From Mycobacterium sp. Aquia_213 (GTDB lineage Bacteria > Actinomycetota > Actinomycetes > Mycobacteriales > Mycobacteriaceae), in contig NZ_CP113116.1 of assembly GCF_026625985.1 (NCBI RefSeq), positions 1,054,001 through 1,118,000 of the forward strand: 64,000 bases of DNA, given 5' to 3'. Positions 45,311 through 53,603 of this stretch are shown here, one piece after another. The notes beneath the pieces are model-generated. The model ran no database searches. It was not told the DNA's origin and was given only the letters and a program-made list of their open reading frames with translations. Position 1 is the first letter of the stretch. Every line of letters begins with the position of its first letter. Both the position numbers and the translations under genes were made by a program.

Positions 45311-47019
45311 AACAGGCTTTCCGGGATGTCGACGTGGCGGCTGCGCAGCCATTCGCCCAGCCCCTTGGCCTGGGGATCGAACCGCGCTTGATAGGCGACG
45401 CCCTGACCGAGGATGCCCTCGATCACGAAGTTCACCGCACGCAGGTTGGGCAACACGTGGCGGGTGACGTCGAAGTCCGCCGCCTCGGGCAGCAACTCTT
45501 TGAGCAGCTCGACGGTCAACGTGTTGGCCAGCCAACGCCACTGGTCCTCGGTGCGTACCCAGACTCCGACGTTGGCCGAGCCGCCCTTGTCGCCACTGCG
45601 GGCGCCGGCGATGCGGCCCAGCGGGGCACGCCGGGTCGGACCATCGGCCAACGGTTCCGGCGACGCCGGGGGCGCCGCGGGCGATAACTCCAAGGTATCT
45701 GTGGCACAGGGGATATCGATGCGCGTGCCGTCGGTGTGCACCGCGACGTGTGGCACGAGTGTGGCATCGACGTAGGCCGCGGTGAAGACGCCGTAGACCT
45801 GGCCATCGCCCGGCGGGGCGGTGACGTGGAAGCCCGGATAACTGGCCAGCGCCAATTCGACTGCTGCCGAGGAGAATTGGCGTCCGACATTGGCGGGGTC
45901 GGGGTCGCGGACCACGCAGCGCAACAACGCGCTGGCGGCTTCCTCGCTGTCGGCGTCGGGGTGATCGGTGCGGGCCAGCGTCCATTCCAGCTCGGCGGGC
46001 TTGACGGTCAGCCCGGCCTCGAGTTGGCGGCGCACCAGCTCGGCCTTGGCCTCGATGTCCAGCCCGGTCAGCACGAACGTCATCGCGTTGCGGAACCCGC
46101 CGATGCTGTTCAGCGACACCTTGCACGTGGGCGGCGGCGGCTCGCCGGCCACGCCGCTGATCCGGACCCGGTCCGGGCCGTCGTCGGAGAGTTCGACGGT
46201 GTCCATGCGCGCCGTGACGTCGGGGTTGGCGTAGCGGGCGCCGGTGATCTCGTAGAGCAGCTGTGCGGTGACGGTGTCGACACTGACCAGCCCACCGGTG
46301 CCGGGGTGCTTGGTGATCACCGAGGATCCGTCGGCATTGACCTCGGCCAGCGGGAAGCCGGCGTAGGACAGGTCGGGAACTTCGGTGAAGAAGGCATAGT
46401 TGCCGCCGGTGGCCTGCACGCCGCATTCGATGACGTGGCCGGCGACCACCGCGCCGGCGAGCTCGTTGTAGTCGGTGCGGGCCCAACCGAAATGCGCGGC
46501 CGCCGCCCCGACGATCACCGAGGCGTCGGTGACCCGGCCGGTGACGACGACGTCTGCTCCGTCGGCCAGGCAGTCGACGATGCCCCACGCGCCCAGGTAG
46601 GCGTTGGCGGTCAGCGGAGTGCCCAGCCCGAGTTCGGACGCCCGGGGCGCCAGGTCGTCGCCCTCGACGTGGGCGACCCGTGCGGCGATGCCCAGGCGCT
46701 CGGCCAGGGCGCGGATCGCGTCGGCCAGCCCGGCGGGGTTGAGGCCGCCGGCGTTGGCGACGATGCGCACCCCGCGGTCGCGGGCCTCGCCCAGGCAGTC
46801 CTCGAGTTGGGTCAGGAAGGTCTTGGCGTAGCCGCGCTCGGGGTGTTTCATCCGGTCGCGGCCCAGGATCAGCATGGTGAGCTCGGCCAGGTAATCGCCG
46901 GTGACATAGTCCACGTCACCGCCGGTCAGCATCTCGCGCATCGCCGCCAGCCGGTCGCCGTAGAACCCCGAGCAGTTCGCGATCCGGGCAGCACCGGACC
47001 GGCCAGAACCAGAGGCCAT
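45307..47019 (-). CDS. AtuA/DUF1446-family protein (Rv0976c-like)
   Basis: 570 aa, first gene of the operon that runs down to echA7. N-terminal DUF1446 domain: IANCSGFYGDRLAAM, VDYVTGDYLAELTMLILGRD, VRIVANAGGLNPAGLADAI and VVVTGRVTDASVIVGAAAAHFGW. AtuA proteins occur in acyclic-terpene utilisation clusters with geranyl-CoA carboxylase; the exact reaction is not established. The C-terminal part (about 440-570) holds ARSGDKGGSANVGVWVRTEDQ, the AtuA-like second domain that elsewhere is a separate protein. It is the best clue to the pathway of this carboxylase operon. Confidence 0.88.
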   Translation of the reverse strand: MASGSGRSGAARIANCSGFYGDRLAAMREMLTGGDVDYVTGDYLAELTMLILGRDRMKHPERGYAKTFLTQLEDCLGEARDRGVRIVANAGGLNPAGLADAIRALAERLGIAARVAHVEGDDLAPRASELGLGTPLTANAYLGAWGIVDCLADGADVVVTGRVTDASVIVGAAAAHFGWARTDYNELAGAVVAGHVIECGVQATGGNYAFFTEVPDLSYAGFPLAEVNADGSSVITKHPGTGGLVSVDTVTAQLLYEITGARYANPDVTARMDTVELSDDGPDRVRISGVAGEPPPPTCKVSLNSIGGFRNAMTFVLTGLDIEAKAELVRRQLEAGLTVKPAELEWTLARTDHPDADSEEAASALLRCVVRDPDPANVGRQFSSAAVELALASYPGFHVTAPPGDGQVYGVFTAAYVDATLVPHVAVHTDGTRIDIPCATDTLELSPAAPPASPEPLADGPTRRAPLGRIAGARSGDKGGSANVGVWVRTEDQWRWLANTLTVELLKELLPEAADFDVTRHVLPNLRAVNFVIEGILGQGVAYQARFDPQAKGLGEWLRSRHVDIPESLL

Positions 47020-47059
47020 TGGCGTCCTCCATTCAGGAATTACCGGTGCTCAACCAACC

Positions 47060-47075
47060 AACCACCCGGTAGGTT
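47060..47075. promoter_or_regulatory. Candidate operator of the atuA-like/carboxylase operon
   Basis: AACC-ac-CCGG-ta-GGTT, an interrupted palindrome centred 48 bp before the start at 47019. Flanking AACC repeats at 47052-47059 extend the left side. Placement fits a TetR-type operator; no regulator gene is adjacent. Confidence 0.45.
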
Positions 47076-47266
47076 AGCGGGTACCGCCGGTGTCACGTCA
47101 AGGATGCCCGTCTCGGCGCCGCTGTCATAGCCGCGCAGGCCGCACGGCCCGTTTTGGCCAACAGCAGGTCACCGACTATTCTTGAATGCAATCGTCGCCG
47201 TCGGCCACACAGGTCTTGCCGCGCGACGCACGACCCGAAGCCCCACACCGAGGAGAAGGCCCGACC

Positions 47267-47440
47267 ATGGCCGTACCCAAGCGCAGAATGTCGCGCTCGA
47301 ACACCCGTAGCCGCCGCTCGCAGTGGAAGGCCGAAAAGACCGAGCTCGTCGGCGTGACCGTGGCCGGCCAGAAGCACAAGGTGCCGCGTCGACTGCTCAA
47401 GGCGGCTCGCCTGGGCCTGATCGATCTCGACCGACGCTAA
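47267..47440 (+). CDS. rpmF: 50S ribosomal protein L32
   Basis: 57-aa ribosomal protein: MAVPKRRMSRSNTRSRRSQW then the KVPRRLLKAARLGL tail. No Cys is present, so it is the zinc-free form. AGGAGAAGG lies about 8 bases before ATG 47267, an excellent ribosome binding site. It stands between the carboxylase operon promoter region and mprA, as in M. tuberculosis, though the PE_PGRS genes present there are missing here. Confidence 0.97.
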   Translation: MAVPKRRMSRSNTRSRRSQWKAEKTELVGVTVAGQKHKVPRRLLKAARLGLIDLDRR

Positions 47441-47462
47441 TCTCGGCAAATACCCGGCGCGC

Positions 47463-47481
47463 CTCTCAGGCCGCTCTCAGG
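47463..47481 (+). promoter_or_regulatory. MprA box upstream of mprA
   Basis: Direct repeat CTCTCAGG-ccg-CTCTCAGG: two identical 8-mers three bases apart, 19 bp in all, which is the published layout of the MprA box. It ends 16 bp before the mprA start, supporting direct autoregulation. Confidence 0.8.
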
Positions 47482-47497
47482 CCCTAGGACGAAACTA

Positions 47498-48187
47498 GTG
47501 GCCGTGCGCATTCTTGTCGTCGATGACGATCGCGCGGTCCGCGAATCGTTGCGCAGATCGCTTTCCTTCAACGGCTACTCGGTCGAGTTGGCCCACGACG
47601 GGGTCGAAGCGCTGGAGATCATCTCCAGCGACCGGCCCGACGCGGTCGTGCTCGACGTGATGATGCCGCGCCTCGATGGTCTCGAGGTCTGCCGTCAACT
47701 GCGCAGCACCGGCGACGACCTGCCGATTCTGGTGCTGACCGCCCGCGATTCGGTGTCCGAGCGTGTCGCCGGCCTGGACGCCGGCGCGGACGACTACCTG
47801 CCCAAGCCGTTCGCCCTCGAAGAGCTGCTGGCTCGCATGCGCGCGTTGCTGCGCCGCACCAAGCCCGAGGACGCCGAGTCGGTCGCCATGACCTTCTCCG
47901 ATCTGGCCCTGGACCCGGTGACCCGTGAAGTCACCCGCGGACACCGCCGGATCAGTCTGACCCGCACCGAATTCGCGCTGCTGGAGATGCTGATCGCCAA
48001 TCCGCGCCGCGTGCTCACCCGAAGCCGCATTCTCGAGGAGGTGTGGGGATTCGACTTTCCCACCTCGGGCAACGCGCTGGAGGTCTACGTCGGGTACCTG
48101 CGCCGCAAAACGGAAGCCGACGGTGAACCGCGCCTGATCCACACGGTGCGCGGTGTCGGCTATGTCCTTCGGGAGACGCCACCCTGA
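47498..48187 (+). CDS. mprA: Response regulator MprA
   Basis: 229-aa OmpR/PhoB-type regulator. Receiver domain with acidic pair DDD at 9-11, phospho-acceptor Asp53 in LDVMMPR, Thr in LVLTARD and Lys in LPKPFALEEL; C-terminal winged helix with TRTEFALLEMLIANP and TVRGVGYVL. MprA responds to envelope stress sensed by MprB and controls sigE, sigB, pepD and itself in M. tuberculosis. It starts at GTG 47498 and its stop overlaps the mprB start by one base. Confidence 0.96.
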   Translation: MAVRILVVDDDRAVRESLRRSLSFNGYSVELAHDGVEALEIISSDRPDAVVLDVMMPRLDGLEVCRQLRSTGDDLPILVLTARDSVSERVAGLDAGADDYLPKPFALEELLARMRALLRRTKPEDAESVAMTFSDLALDPVTREVTRGHRRISLTRTEFALLEMLIANPRRVLTRSRILEEVWGFDFPTSGNALEVYVGYLRRKTEADGEPRLIHTVRGVGYVLRETPP

Positions 48188-49746
48188 TGATCCGGTTCCA
48201 ACGACGTCGGCGCGCACCACTGCGAGCCCCCAGCTCGTTGTCGCTGCGGTGGCGGGTGATGTTGCTGGCGATGTCGATGGTGGCGATGGTTGTCGTGCTG
48301 ATGGCATTCGCCGTCTACGCGGTGATCGCGGCCGCGCTCTACAGCGACATCGACAACCAGCTGGACAGCCGGGCCCAGCTGCTGATCGCCAGCGGTTCGC
48401 TGGCCGCCGACCCGGCCAAGGCGATCGAGGGCACGGCGTATTCGGACGTCAACGCGATGCTGGTGAACCCGGGCCACTCGATTTACACCGCCCAGCAGCC
48501 CGGCCAGACGTTGCCGGTCGATTCTCCGGAGAAGGCGGTCATTCGCGGCGACTTGTTCATGTCCCGGCGCACCGCGTCCGACCAGCGCATCCTGGCGATC
48601 CACCTGCCCAACGGCAGTTCGCTGCTGATCTCCAAGAGCCTGCGACCCACCGAGGCGGTGATGACCAAATTGCGCTGGGTGCTGCTGATCGTCGGCGGCA
48701 TCGGGGTTGCGGTTGCCGCCGTCGCGGGTGGCATGGTCACCCGGGCGGGGCTGCGGCCGGTCGCCCGCCTGACCGAAGCGGCCGAGCGGGTGGCCCGCAC
48801 CGACGACCTGCGGCCGATCCCGGTGTTCGGAAGTGACGAATTGGCAAGGCTCACCGAGGCATTCAACTTGATGCTGCGAGCGCTCGCCGAGTCCCGGGAG
48901 CGGCAGACGCGGTTGGTCACCGACGCCGGACACGAGCTGCGCACCCCGCTGACATCGCTGCGGACCAACGTCGAACTCTTGATGGCGTCCATGGAGCCGG
49001 GAGCGCCGCGGCTGCCCGAACAGGAGATGGTCGACCTGCGTGCCGATGTGCTGGCGCAGATCGAGGAATTGTCCACTCTGGTAGGCGATTTGGTGGACCT
49101 CACCCGAGACGACGCCGGCCAGGTGGTGCACGAGCCGGTCGACATGTCCGAGGTCATCGACCGCAGCCTGGAGCGAGTCAGGCGGCGGCGCAACGACATT
49201 CACTTCGACGTCGATGTGATTCCGTGGCAGGTCTACGGCGATGCGGCCGGGCTGTCGCGGGCGGCGCTGAACCTGATGGACAACGCCGCTAAATGGAGTC
49301 CGCCGGGCGCCCACGTCGGTGTCCGGATGCGCCAGCTCGACCCGTCGCACGCCGAGCTGATCGTCTCCGACTTCGGCCCGGGGATCCCACCGCACGAGCG
49401 ACGCCTGGTGTTCGAGCGGTTCTACCGGTCGACGACGGCGCGGGCCCTGCCGGGTTCGGGACTGGGGTTGGCGATCGTCAAGCAGGTGGTGCTCAACCAC
49501 GGTGGACTGCTCCGTGTCGAAGACACCGTTTCGGGGGGCAATCCGCCGGGAACATCGTTTTTCGTGCTGCTCCCCGGCCGGCCGCTGCCGGCTTCGACGT
49601 ATCCGACGGCCGGGACCGAAAGTGGGGTCGACGCCAACGGCGAAGCCAAGACCGACCCCGCCGTTCCGATGGATGGCGAGCCGGCGAACTCTCGGGAAGC
49701 GACGAACGTTATCTCAGTGGACTCTCAGTCCGCACGCGCAAGGTAG
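48187..49746 (+). CDS. mprB: Sensor histidine kinase MprB
   Basis: 519 aa. Membrane segment one (about 27-60, MLLAMSMVAMVVVLMAFAV), an extracytoplasmic loop of roughly 110 residues, membrane segment two (WVLLIVGGIGVAVAAVAGG), a HAMP linker, then DAGHELRTPLTSLRTN with the phosphorylated His, and ATPase boxes NLMDNAAKWSPPG (N), SDFGPGIPP (G1) and GSGLGLAIVKQVV (G2). In M. tuberculosis the loop binds DnaK to keep the kinase off. Its 3' end contains the candidate MprA box for pepD. Confidence 0.96.
   Translation: MIRFQRRRRAPLRAPSSLSLRWRVMLLAMSMVAMVVVLMAFAVYAVIAAALYSDIDNQLDSRAQLLIASGSLAADPAKAIEGTAYSDVNAMLVNPGHSIYTAQQPGQTLPVDSPEKAVIRGDLFMSRRTASDQRILAIHLPNGSSLLISKSLRPTEAVMTKLRWVLLIVGGIGVAVAAVAGGMVTRAGLRPVARLTEAAERVARTDDLRPIPVFGSDELARLTEAFNLMLRALAESRERQTRLVTDAGHELRTPLTSLRTNVELLMASMEPGAPRLPEQEMVDLRADVLAQIEELSTLVGDLVDLTRDDAGQVVHEPVDMSEVIDRSLERVRRRRNDIHFDVDVIPWQVYGDAAGLSRAALNLMDNAAKWSPPGAHVGVRMRQLDPSHAELIVSDFGPGIPPHERRLVFERFYRSTTARALPGSGLGLAIVKQVVLNHGGLLRVEDTVSGGNPPGTSFFVLLPGRPLPASTYPTAGTESGVDANGEAKTDPAVPMDGEPANSREATNVISVDSQSARAR
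49712..49730 (+). promoter_or_regulatory. MprA box inside the mprB 3' end, upstream of pepD
   Basis: TCTCAGTG-gac-TCTCAGTC, again two near-identical 8-mers with a 3-base spacer, 92 bp before the pepD start. It shares the TCTCAG core with the box before mprA, which suggests MprA drives pepD from its own promoter within mprB. Confidence 0.72.
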
Positions 49747-49821
49747 ATGCAGATAGTGTTGGAAATCGAGCCAAGTCGAGCTCGATAGCACCCCCATTTA
49801 GAGGAAGAGCGACTTAGCGAC

Positions 49822-51366
49822 ATGACGAATGACCCGAGGTATTCGCCACCGCCGCAGCAGCCGGGATACCGCAGCGCGCCTAACCAGCCCGTGGGTCCCG
49901 CGTATGCCCAAGCACCTCAGCAACCGTATAACCAGCCTTTCGACTGGCGGTACCAACAGGGACAGCCGTCGCAGACCTCCCAATACCGCCGGCCCTACGA
50001 GCCGTTCGGGGACACCGGGGCGGGTCCGATCCCCGGCGGCACCGGGCCGGGCCGGATCCCCGGCGGCACCGGCGCGGGCCCGATTCCTGGCGGTACCGGT
50101 CCGGGCCCGATTCCCGGGGGGACCGGAACCCATCAGATCCCCGGCATGCTGCCGCCGATGGGGCCGCCGCGGCCGGAGAAGCGATCCCGCGCCGGTCTGC
50201 TGATTGCGGGCGCGCTGGGCATCGCGGTGGTGTCGGCGGGTATCGGTGGCGCGGCAGCCACGGTCGTCGAACTGGGTACGCACTCCACGATCGCCGGCGG
50301 CGGCGGACCCTCGGGGGCCACGCCCGGTGTGCCGGTGGCGAACATGCCGCCCGGCACCGTCGAACAGGTTGCCGCCAAGGTGGTGCCCAGCGTCGTGATG
50401 CTGGAGACCGATCTCGGTCGCGCGTCAGAAGAGGGCTCGGGTGTCATCTTGTCGTCCGACGGGCTGATTCTGACCAACAACCACGTCATCGCCGCGGCCA
50501 CCGCCCCTCCGAAAGGACCGGCCGGGCCAGCTGGTCCAGGTGGGCCCACACCAGGCAGCCCGCCCCCGCCCAGCGCCCCGCCCGGCGGCCCGGGTGGTCC
50601 GGCACCGAAGACGACGGTGACCTTCTCCGACGGCCGCACCGCGCCGTTCACGGTGGTGGGTGCCGATCCCACCAGTGATATCGCGGTCATCCGCGTGCAA
50701 GGCGTGTCCGGACTGACCCCCATCGCGATGGGCTCCTCGTCGGATGTCCGGGTCGGCCAGCCGGTGATGGCGATCGGTTCCCCGCTGGGGTTGTCGGGCA
50801 CCGTGACCACCGGCATCATCAGCGCCTTGAACCGGCCGGTGTCGACGACCGGTGAGTCCGGCAACCAGAACACGGTGCTGGACGCGATCCAGACCGATGC
50901 CGCGATCAACCCGGGTAACTCCGGCGGCGCGCTGGTCAACCTGCAGGGGCAACTGGTCGGCATCAACTCCGCGATCGCCACCCTGGGTTCGGATTCGCCC
51001 GACGCACAGAGCGGTTCGATCGGCCTCGGCTTCGCGATCCCGGTCGACCAGGCCAAGCGCATCGCCGACGAGTTGATCAGCACCGGCAAGGCGACGCACG
51101 CGTCGCTGGGCGTGCAGGTGACCAGTGACAAGAGCACACCGGGCGCCAAGGTCGTCGACGTTGTGCAGGGCGGTGCCGCCTCGAACGCGGGATTGCCCAA
51201 GAACGTGGTCGTCACCAAGGTCGACGACCGACCGATCAGCAGCGCGGACGCGCTGGTCGCCGCGGTGCGGTCCAAGGCGCCGGGCGACAAGGTAACGCTG
51301 ACCTTCTCCGATCCCGGCGGTGGCAGCCGGACCGTGCAGGTCACCCTCGGCAAGGCGGATCAGTGA
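49822..51366 (+). CDS. pepD: HtrA-like serine protease PepD
   Basis: 514 aa. A cytoplasmic Gly/Pro-rich region (1-115) with tandem 9-residue repeats leads to one membrane span (GLLIAGALGIAVVSAGIGGA) and a periplasmic trypsin-like domain with His in ILTNNHVIAA, Asp in PTSDIAVIRV and Ser in NPGNSGGALV, then a PDZ domain (about 415-505). A Pro/Gly-rich insertion follows the catalytic His. It degrades or refolds envelope proteins under stress controlled by MprAB. It is longer than the M. tuberculosis protein (about 464 aa), the extra length lying in the repeat and the insertion. moaB2 follows with a TGATG overlap. Confidence 0.95.
   Translation: MTNDPRYSPPPQQPGYRSAPNQPVGPAYAQAPQQPYNQPFDWRYQQGQPSQTSQYRRPYEPFGDTGAGPIPGGTGPGRIPGGTGAGPIPGGTGPGPIPGGTGTHQIPGMLPPMGPPRPEKRSRAGLLIAGALGIAVVSAGIGGAAATVVELGTHSTIAGGGGPSGATPGVPVANMPPGTVEQVAAKVVPSVVMLETDLGRASEEGSGVILSSDGLILTNNHVIAAATAPPKGPAGPAGPGGPTPGSPPPPSAPPGGPGGPAPKTTVTFSDGRTAPFTVVGADPTSDIAVIRVQGVSGLTPIAMGSSSDVRVGQPVMAIGSPLGLSGTVTTGIISALNRPVSTTGESGNQNTVLDAIQTDAAINPGNSGGALVNLQGQLVGINSAIATLGSDSPDAQSGSIGLGFAIPVDQAKRIADELISTGKATHASLGVQVTSDKSTPGAKVVDVVQGGAASNAGLPKNVVVTKVDDRPISSADALVAAVRSKAPGDKVTLTFSDPGGGSRTVQVTLGKADQ
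50014..50148 (+). repeat. 27-bp in-frame tandem repeat in pepD
   Basis: Five successive 27-bp units encoding TGAGPIPGG, TGPGRIPGG, TGAGPIPGG, TGPGPIPGG and a decayed TGTHQIPGM. Four are well conserved in DNA. The repeat sits in the cytoplasmic region before the membrane span, so copy number can vary without touching the protease; it is a VNTR candidate. Confidence 0.8.
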
Positions 51367-51914
51367 TGAGAGTCGACGAGCCCATGTCCGAGCTCGGATA
51401 TACGGTTGCACCCATGGAAACGGGTGCGGAATTGGTAGTCGGCCGGGCTCTGGTTGTGGTCGTCGACGATCGCACCGCCCACGGGGACGAAGAAGATCAC
51501 AGCGGGCCGCTGGTCACCGAGCTGCTGACCGAGGCGGGATTCGTCGTCGACGGCGTCATCGCGGTCGCGGCTGACGAGGTCGAGATTCGCAACGCGCTGA
51601 ACACCGCGGTGATCGGTGGCGTGGATCTGGTGGTTTCGGTCGGCGGGACCGGAGTAACCCCGCGCGATGTCACACCCGAGGCCACTGTCGACATCCTGGA
51701 CCGGGAAATCCTCGGCATCGCCGAGGCGGTCCGCGCGTCCGGGCTGTCCGCGGGAATCATCGACGCCGGGTTGTCGCGGGGCTTGGCCGGCGTGTCCGGA
51801 AGCACGTTGGTGGTCAACCTCGCCGGTTCCCGTTACGCGGTGCGCGATGGCATGGCGACGCTGAACCCGCTCGCCGCACAGATCATCGGGCAGTTATCGA
51901 GCCTCGAGATCTAA
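51366..51914 (+). CDS. moaB2: Molybdenum cofactor protein MoaB2
   Basis: 182-aa MoaB/Mog-like protein of the MPT-binding fold, thought to adenylylate molybdopterin or act as a scaffold. Marks: GGVDLVVSVGGTGVTPRDVTPEAT with the SxGGTG motif and AGLSRGLAGVSGSTLVVNLAGS. ATG 51366 overlaps the pepD stop as TGATG; ATG 51384 is an alternative. It is cotranscribed with pepD, as in M. tuberculosis, an unexplained pairing. Other moa genes are not nearby, but a moeA-type gene lies at 55336-56628. Confidence 0.94.
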   Translation: MRVDEPMSELGYTVAPMETGAELVVGRALVVVVDDRTAHGDEEDHSGPLVTELLTEAGFVVDGVIAVAADEVEIRNALNTAVIGGVDLVVSVGGTGVTPRDVTPEATVDILDREILGIAEAVRASGLSAGIIDAGLSRGLAGVSGSTLVVNLAGSRYAVRDGMATLNPLAAQIIGQLSSLEI

Positions 51915-51956
51915 AGTCGCTCGGCGAAATGTGCGCCGCGCTTTAGCCGCGGGAGC

Positions 51957-52418
51957 TCACTGCGATTCGGCGTCCGCGCGCGGCCCGAACTCGGGCGGCG
52001 GCGTGGTGCTAACCCCGCCGTGCCGGCCCGACGAGCCCCCTCCGTTGGTCTGCGCGAGCAGATCGCGGATCTCGGTCAGCAAGACGATCTGCGCGTCGTC
52101 GGCCTGCTCGACCTCGCCGCGCCTGCGGAAAGTGTTGTAGGGCAGCACAACCAGGAAGTACACCACCGCGGCGACCAGGACGAAGTTGATCGCGGCCGAC
52201 ACCAGGACGTTCAGATCGATGGTCTGCCCGCCACCGATGCTGATCTTCAGAATTCCGACATCGGACTGTTGGTTGACGCCGATCCGGTTGATCAGCGGCG
52301 TGATGATGCTGTCGGTGAATTTGGTGACCAGCGCGGTGAACGCCGTACCGATGACAACCGCGACCGACAGGTCGACGATATTGCCCCGCGCGAGAAACTC
52401 CTTGAACCCCTTGAGCAT
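51957..52418 (-). CDS. mscL: Large-conductance mechanosensitive channel
   Basis: 153-aa homopentameric channel that opens at high membrane tension to release solutes. The N-terminal amphipathic helix and TM1 are MLKGFKEFLARGNIVDLSVAV and IGTAFTALVTKFTDSIITPL; TM2 is ISAAINFVLVAAVVYFLVVLPYN-like (around residues 70-90), followed by the cytoplasmic helix EQADDAQIVLLTEIRDLLAQ. The tail is Gly/Ser/Pro-rich. It converges on moaB2. It adjoins the SAF-domain gene, without the ABC transporter and grcC2 genes found here in M. tuberculosis. Confidence 0.96.
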   Translation of the reverse strand: MLKGFKEFLARGNIVDLSVAVVIGTAFTALVTKFTDSIITPLINRIGVNQQSDVGILKISIGGGQTIDLNVLVSAAINFVLVAAVVYFLVVLPYNTFRRRGEVEQADDAQIVLLTEIRDLLAQTNGGGSSGRHGGVSTTPPPEFGPRADAESQ

Positions 52419-52484
52419 TCCGACGTCCTTTCTGGGCTGGACACAGTTTGCTGCGAGTGCTTGTGGCGAACGGCAGTCAGGTAC

Positions 52485-53153
52485 TCAGTGCAGGGTGAGG
52501 GTCACTGCCTGCCCTAGCACCGAGCCTGCCACCGTGTTCGCCACGCGAGCCGGCAGCGCAACTAACACTACGCGGTCACCGTCCGCGGCCTGGACTTTCT
52601 GCTTGGGCGACACGAGCACAACGACCGCATCGGTGGCCACCACCTTGCTGATCGCCTGCGTGCCCGGCCGCGCATCGGTGGGCGGCGCGGCCAGCACGTC
52701 GACGACGTCGCCGGCGCGAACCAGATCGATCAGCGCGCTGTCGGCCAGATGCAGCGGCACGATGCGCGCGCCCGGCCCGGCAGTCGACTCGGCCAGCCGG
52801 CTGCCCAACAGGCGGACGTCGGTGAGCACCTCGCCTCGACGCGTCGGGCCGGCCAGCATCGAACCGACCACGGCGCCCAGGCCTGCCTGTGAACCATCGG
52901 GAAGCGTTGTCGCCAAACGCTTTTCGAGTCGAACATCGTCGGTCGTCAACGCGGCGCCGGGAGTCAGGTCACGCGTGGCCACCACCGCATCGACGCGGTC
53001 GCCATCCGGATTCGAGCGCACCGCCGCGACGCCGGCCAACACGACCAGCCCGCCCGCGACCACGCGGCGGGCCAGCACGGTTCGGGCCCAGTCCGGGCGC
53101 AGCGACGCCGATATCCGCTGCAGCAGCGCTGGATTCAGCGATGGTTCCCCCAC
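52485..53153 (-). CDS. SAF-domain / CpaB-RcpC-like protein (Rv0990c-like)
   Basis: 222 aa. One N-terminal hydrophobic segment (VVAGGLVVLAGVAAV) followed by a SAF domain: AVVATRDLTPGAALTTDDVRL and VVGSMLAGPTRRGEVLTDVRL. This matches the RcpC/CpaB group associated with Flp pilus assembly, but no pilus genes are adjacent. In M. tuberculosis Rv0990c is induced with Rv0991c in heat stress and HrcA loss, so it probably shares the CIRCE-controlled transcript with the upstream chaperone gene (67 bp gap). Function is not proven. Confidence 0.85.
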   Translation of the reverse strand: MGEPSLNPALLQRISASLRPDWARTVLARRVVAGGLVVLAGVAAVRSNPDGDRVDAVVATRDLTPGAALTTDDVRLEKRLATTLPDGSQAGLGAVVGSMLAGPTRRGEVLTDVRLLGSRLAESTAGPGARIVPLHLADSALIDLVRAGDVVDVLAAPPTDARPGTQAISKVVATDAVVVLVSPKQKVQAADGDRVVLVALPARVANTVAGSVLGQAVTLTLH

Positions 53154-53219
53154 GCCGCAACGGTAAGCGCAACGTGCTGTCGAACGTTCCCGTCCGGGAT
53201 GCGTGCTGTGGATAACCCG

Positions 53220-53576
53220 CTAGCTGGACGCGGCGGCCGTCGACGACGCCGAACTCGTCGACTTCTCGCTGGACGTGGACTTGTCGCTGGAGGTGGATTT
53301 CTCGCTTGAGCCGGACTTCTCGCTCGACCCCGAGCTCTCGCCGGATCCCGAGCCGTTGGTCGACGAGCCATTGCTCGAACTCGACGCTTTCTTGCTCGAT
53401 TCGCGGCTGTCGGTGCGGTAGAAGCCGCTGCCCTTGAACACGACGCCGACGGAGTTGAACAGTTTGCGCAGTCGACCCGAGCACTTCTCGCAGGTGGTCA
53501 ACGTGTCATCGGTGAAGGCCTGCACAACATCAAACCGGTTGTCGCACTCGGTGCACGCGTAGCTGTAGGTCGGCAC
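53220..53576 (-). CDS. ruc: FmdB-type zinc-ribbon protein, redox-regulated chaperone Ruc (Rv0991c-like)
   Basis: 118 aa from GTG 53576 (PTYSYACTEC). The open frame begins at a TTG two codons earlier, but GTG has GGAGG eight bases upstream. The zinc ribbon carries C-TEC and CEKC pairs. The rest is a low-complexity Ser/Glu/Lys tail (repeated SSEKS, SSDKS), expected to be disordered. In M. tuberculosis Rv0991c (Ruc) is a chaperone activated by oxidation that keeps denatured proteins for DnaK, and it is under HrcA. A CIRCE element sits 28 bp upstream. Confidence 0.92.
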   Translation of the reverse strand: MPTYSYACTECDNRFDVVQAFTDDTLTTCEKCSGRLRKLFNSVGVVFKGSGFYRTDSRESSKKASSSSNGSSTNGSGSGESSGSSEKSGSSEKSTSSDKSTSSEKSTSSASSTAAASS

Positions 53577-53603
53577 TCCCAAAACCTCCGTTAGATAAGC
53601 TTG

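Noticed and set aside
44162..46588. fadE13 starting at 46588 (808 aa)
   Set aside because: The extension is an out-of-frame reading of the AtuA-like gene and is Arg-rich.
45736..47130. 464-aa plus-strand frame opposite the AtuA-like gene
   Set aside because: Gly/Ala/Val/Asp-rich antisense shadow with no motif.
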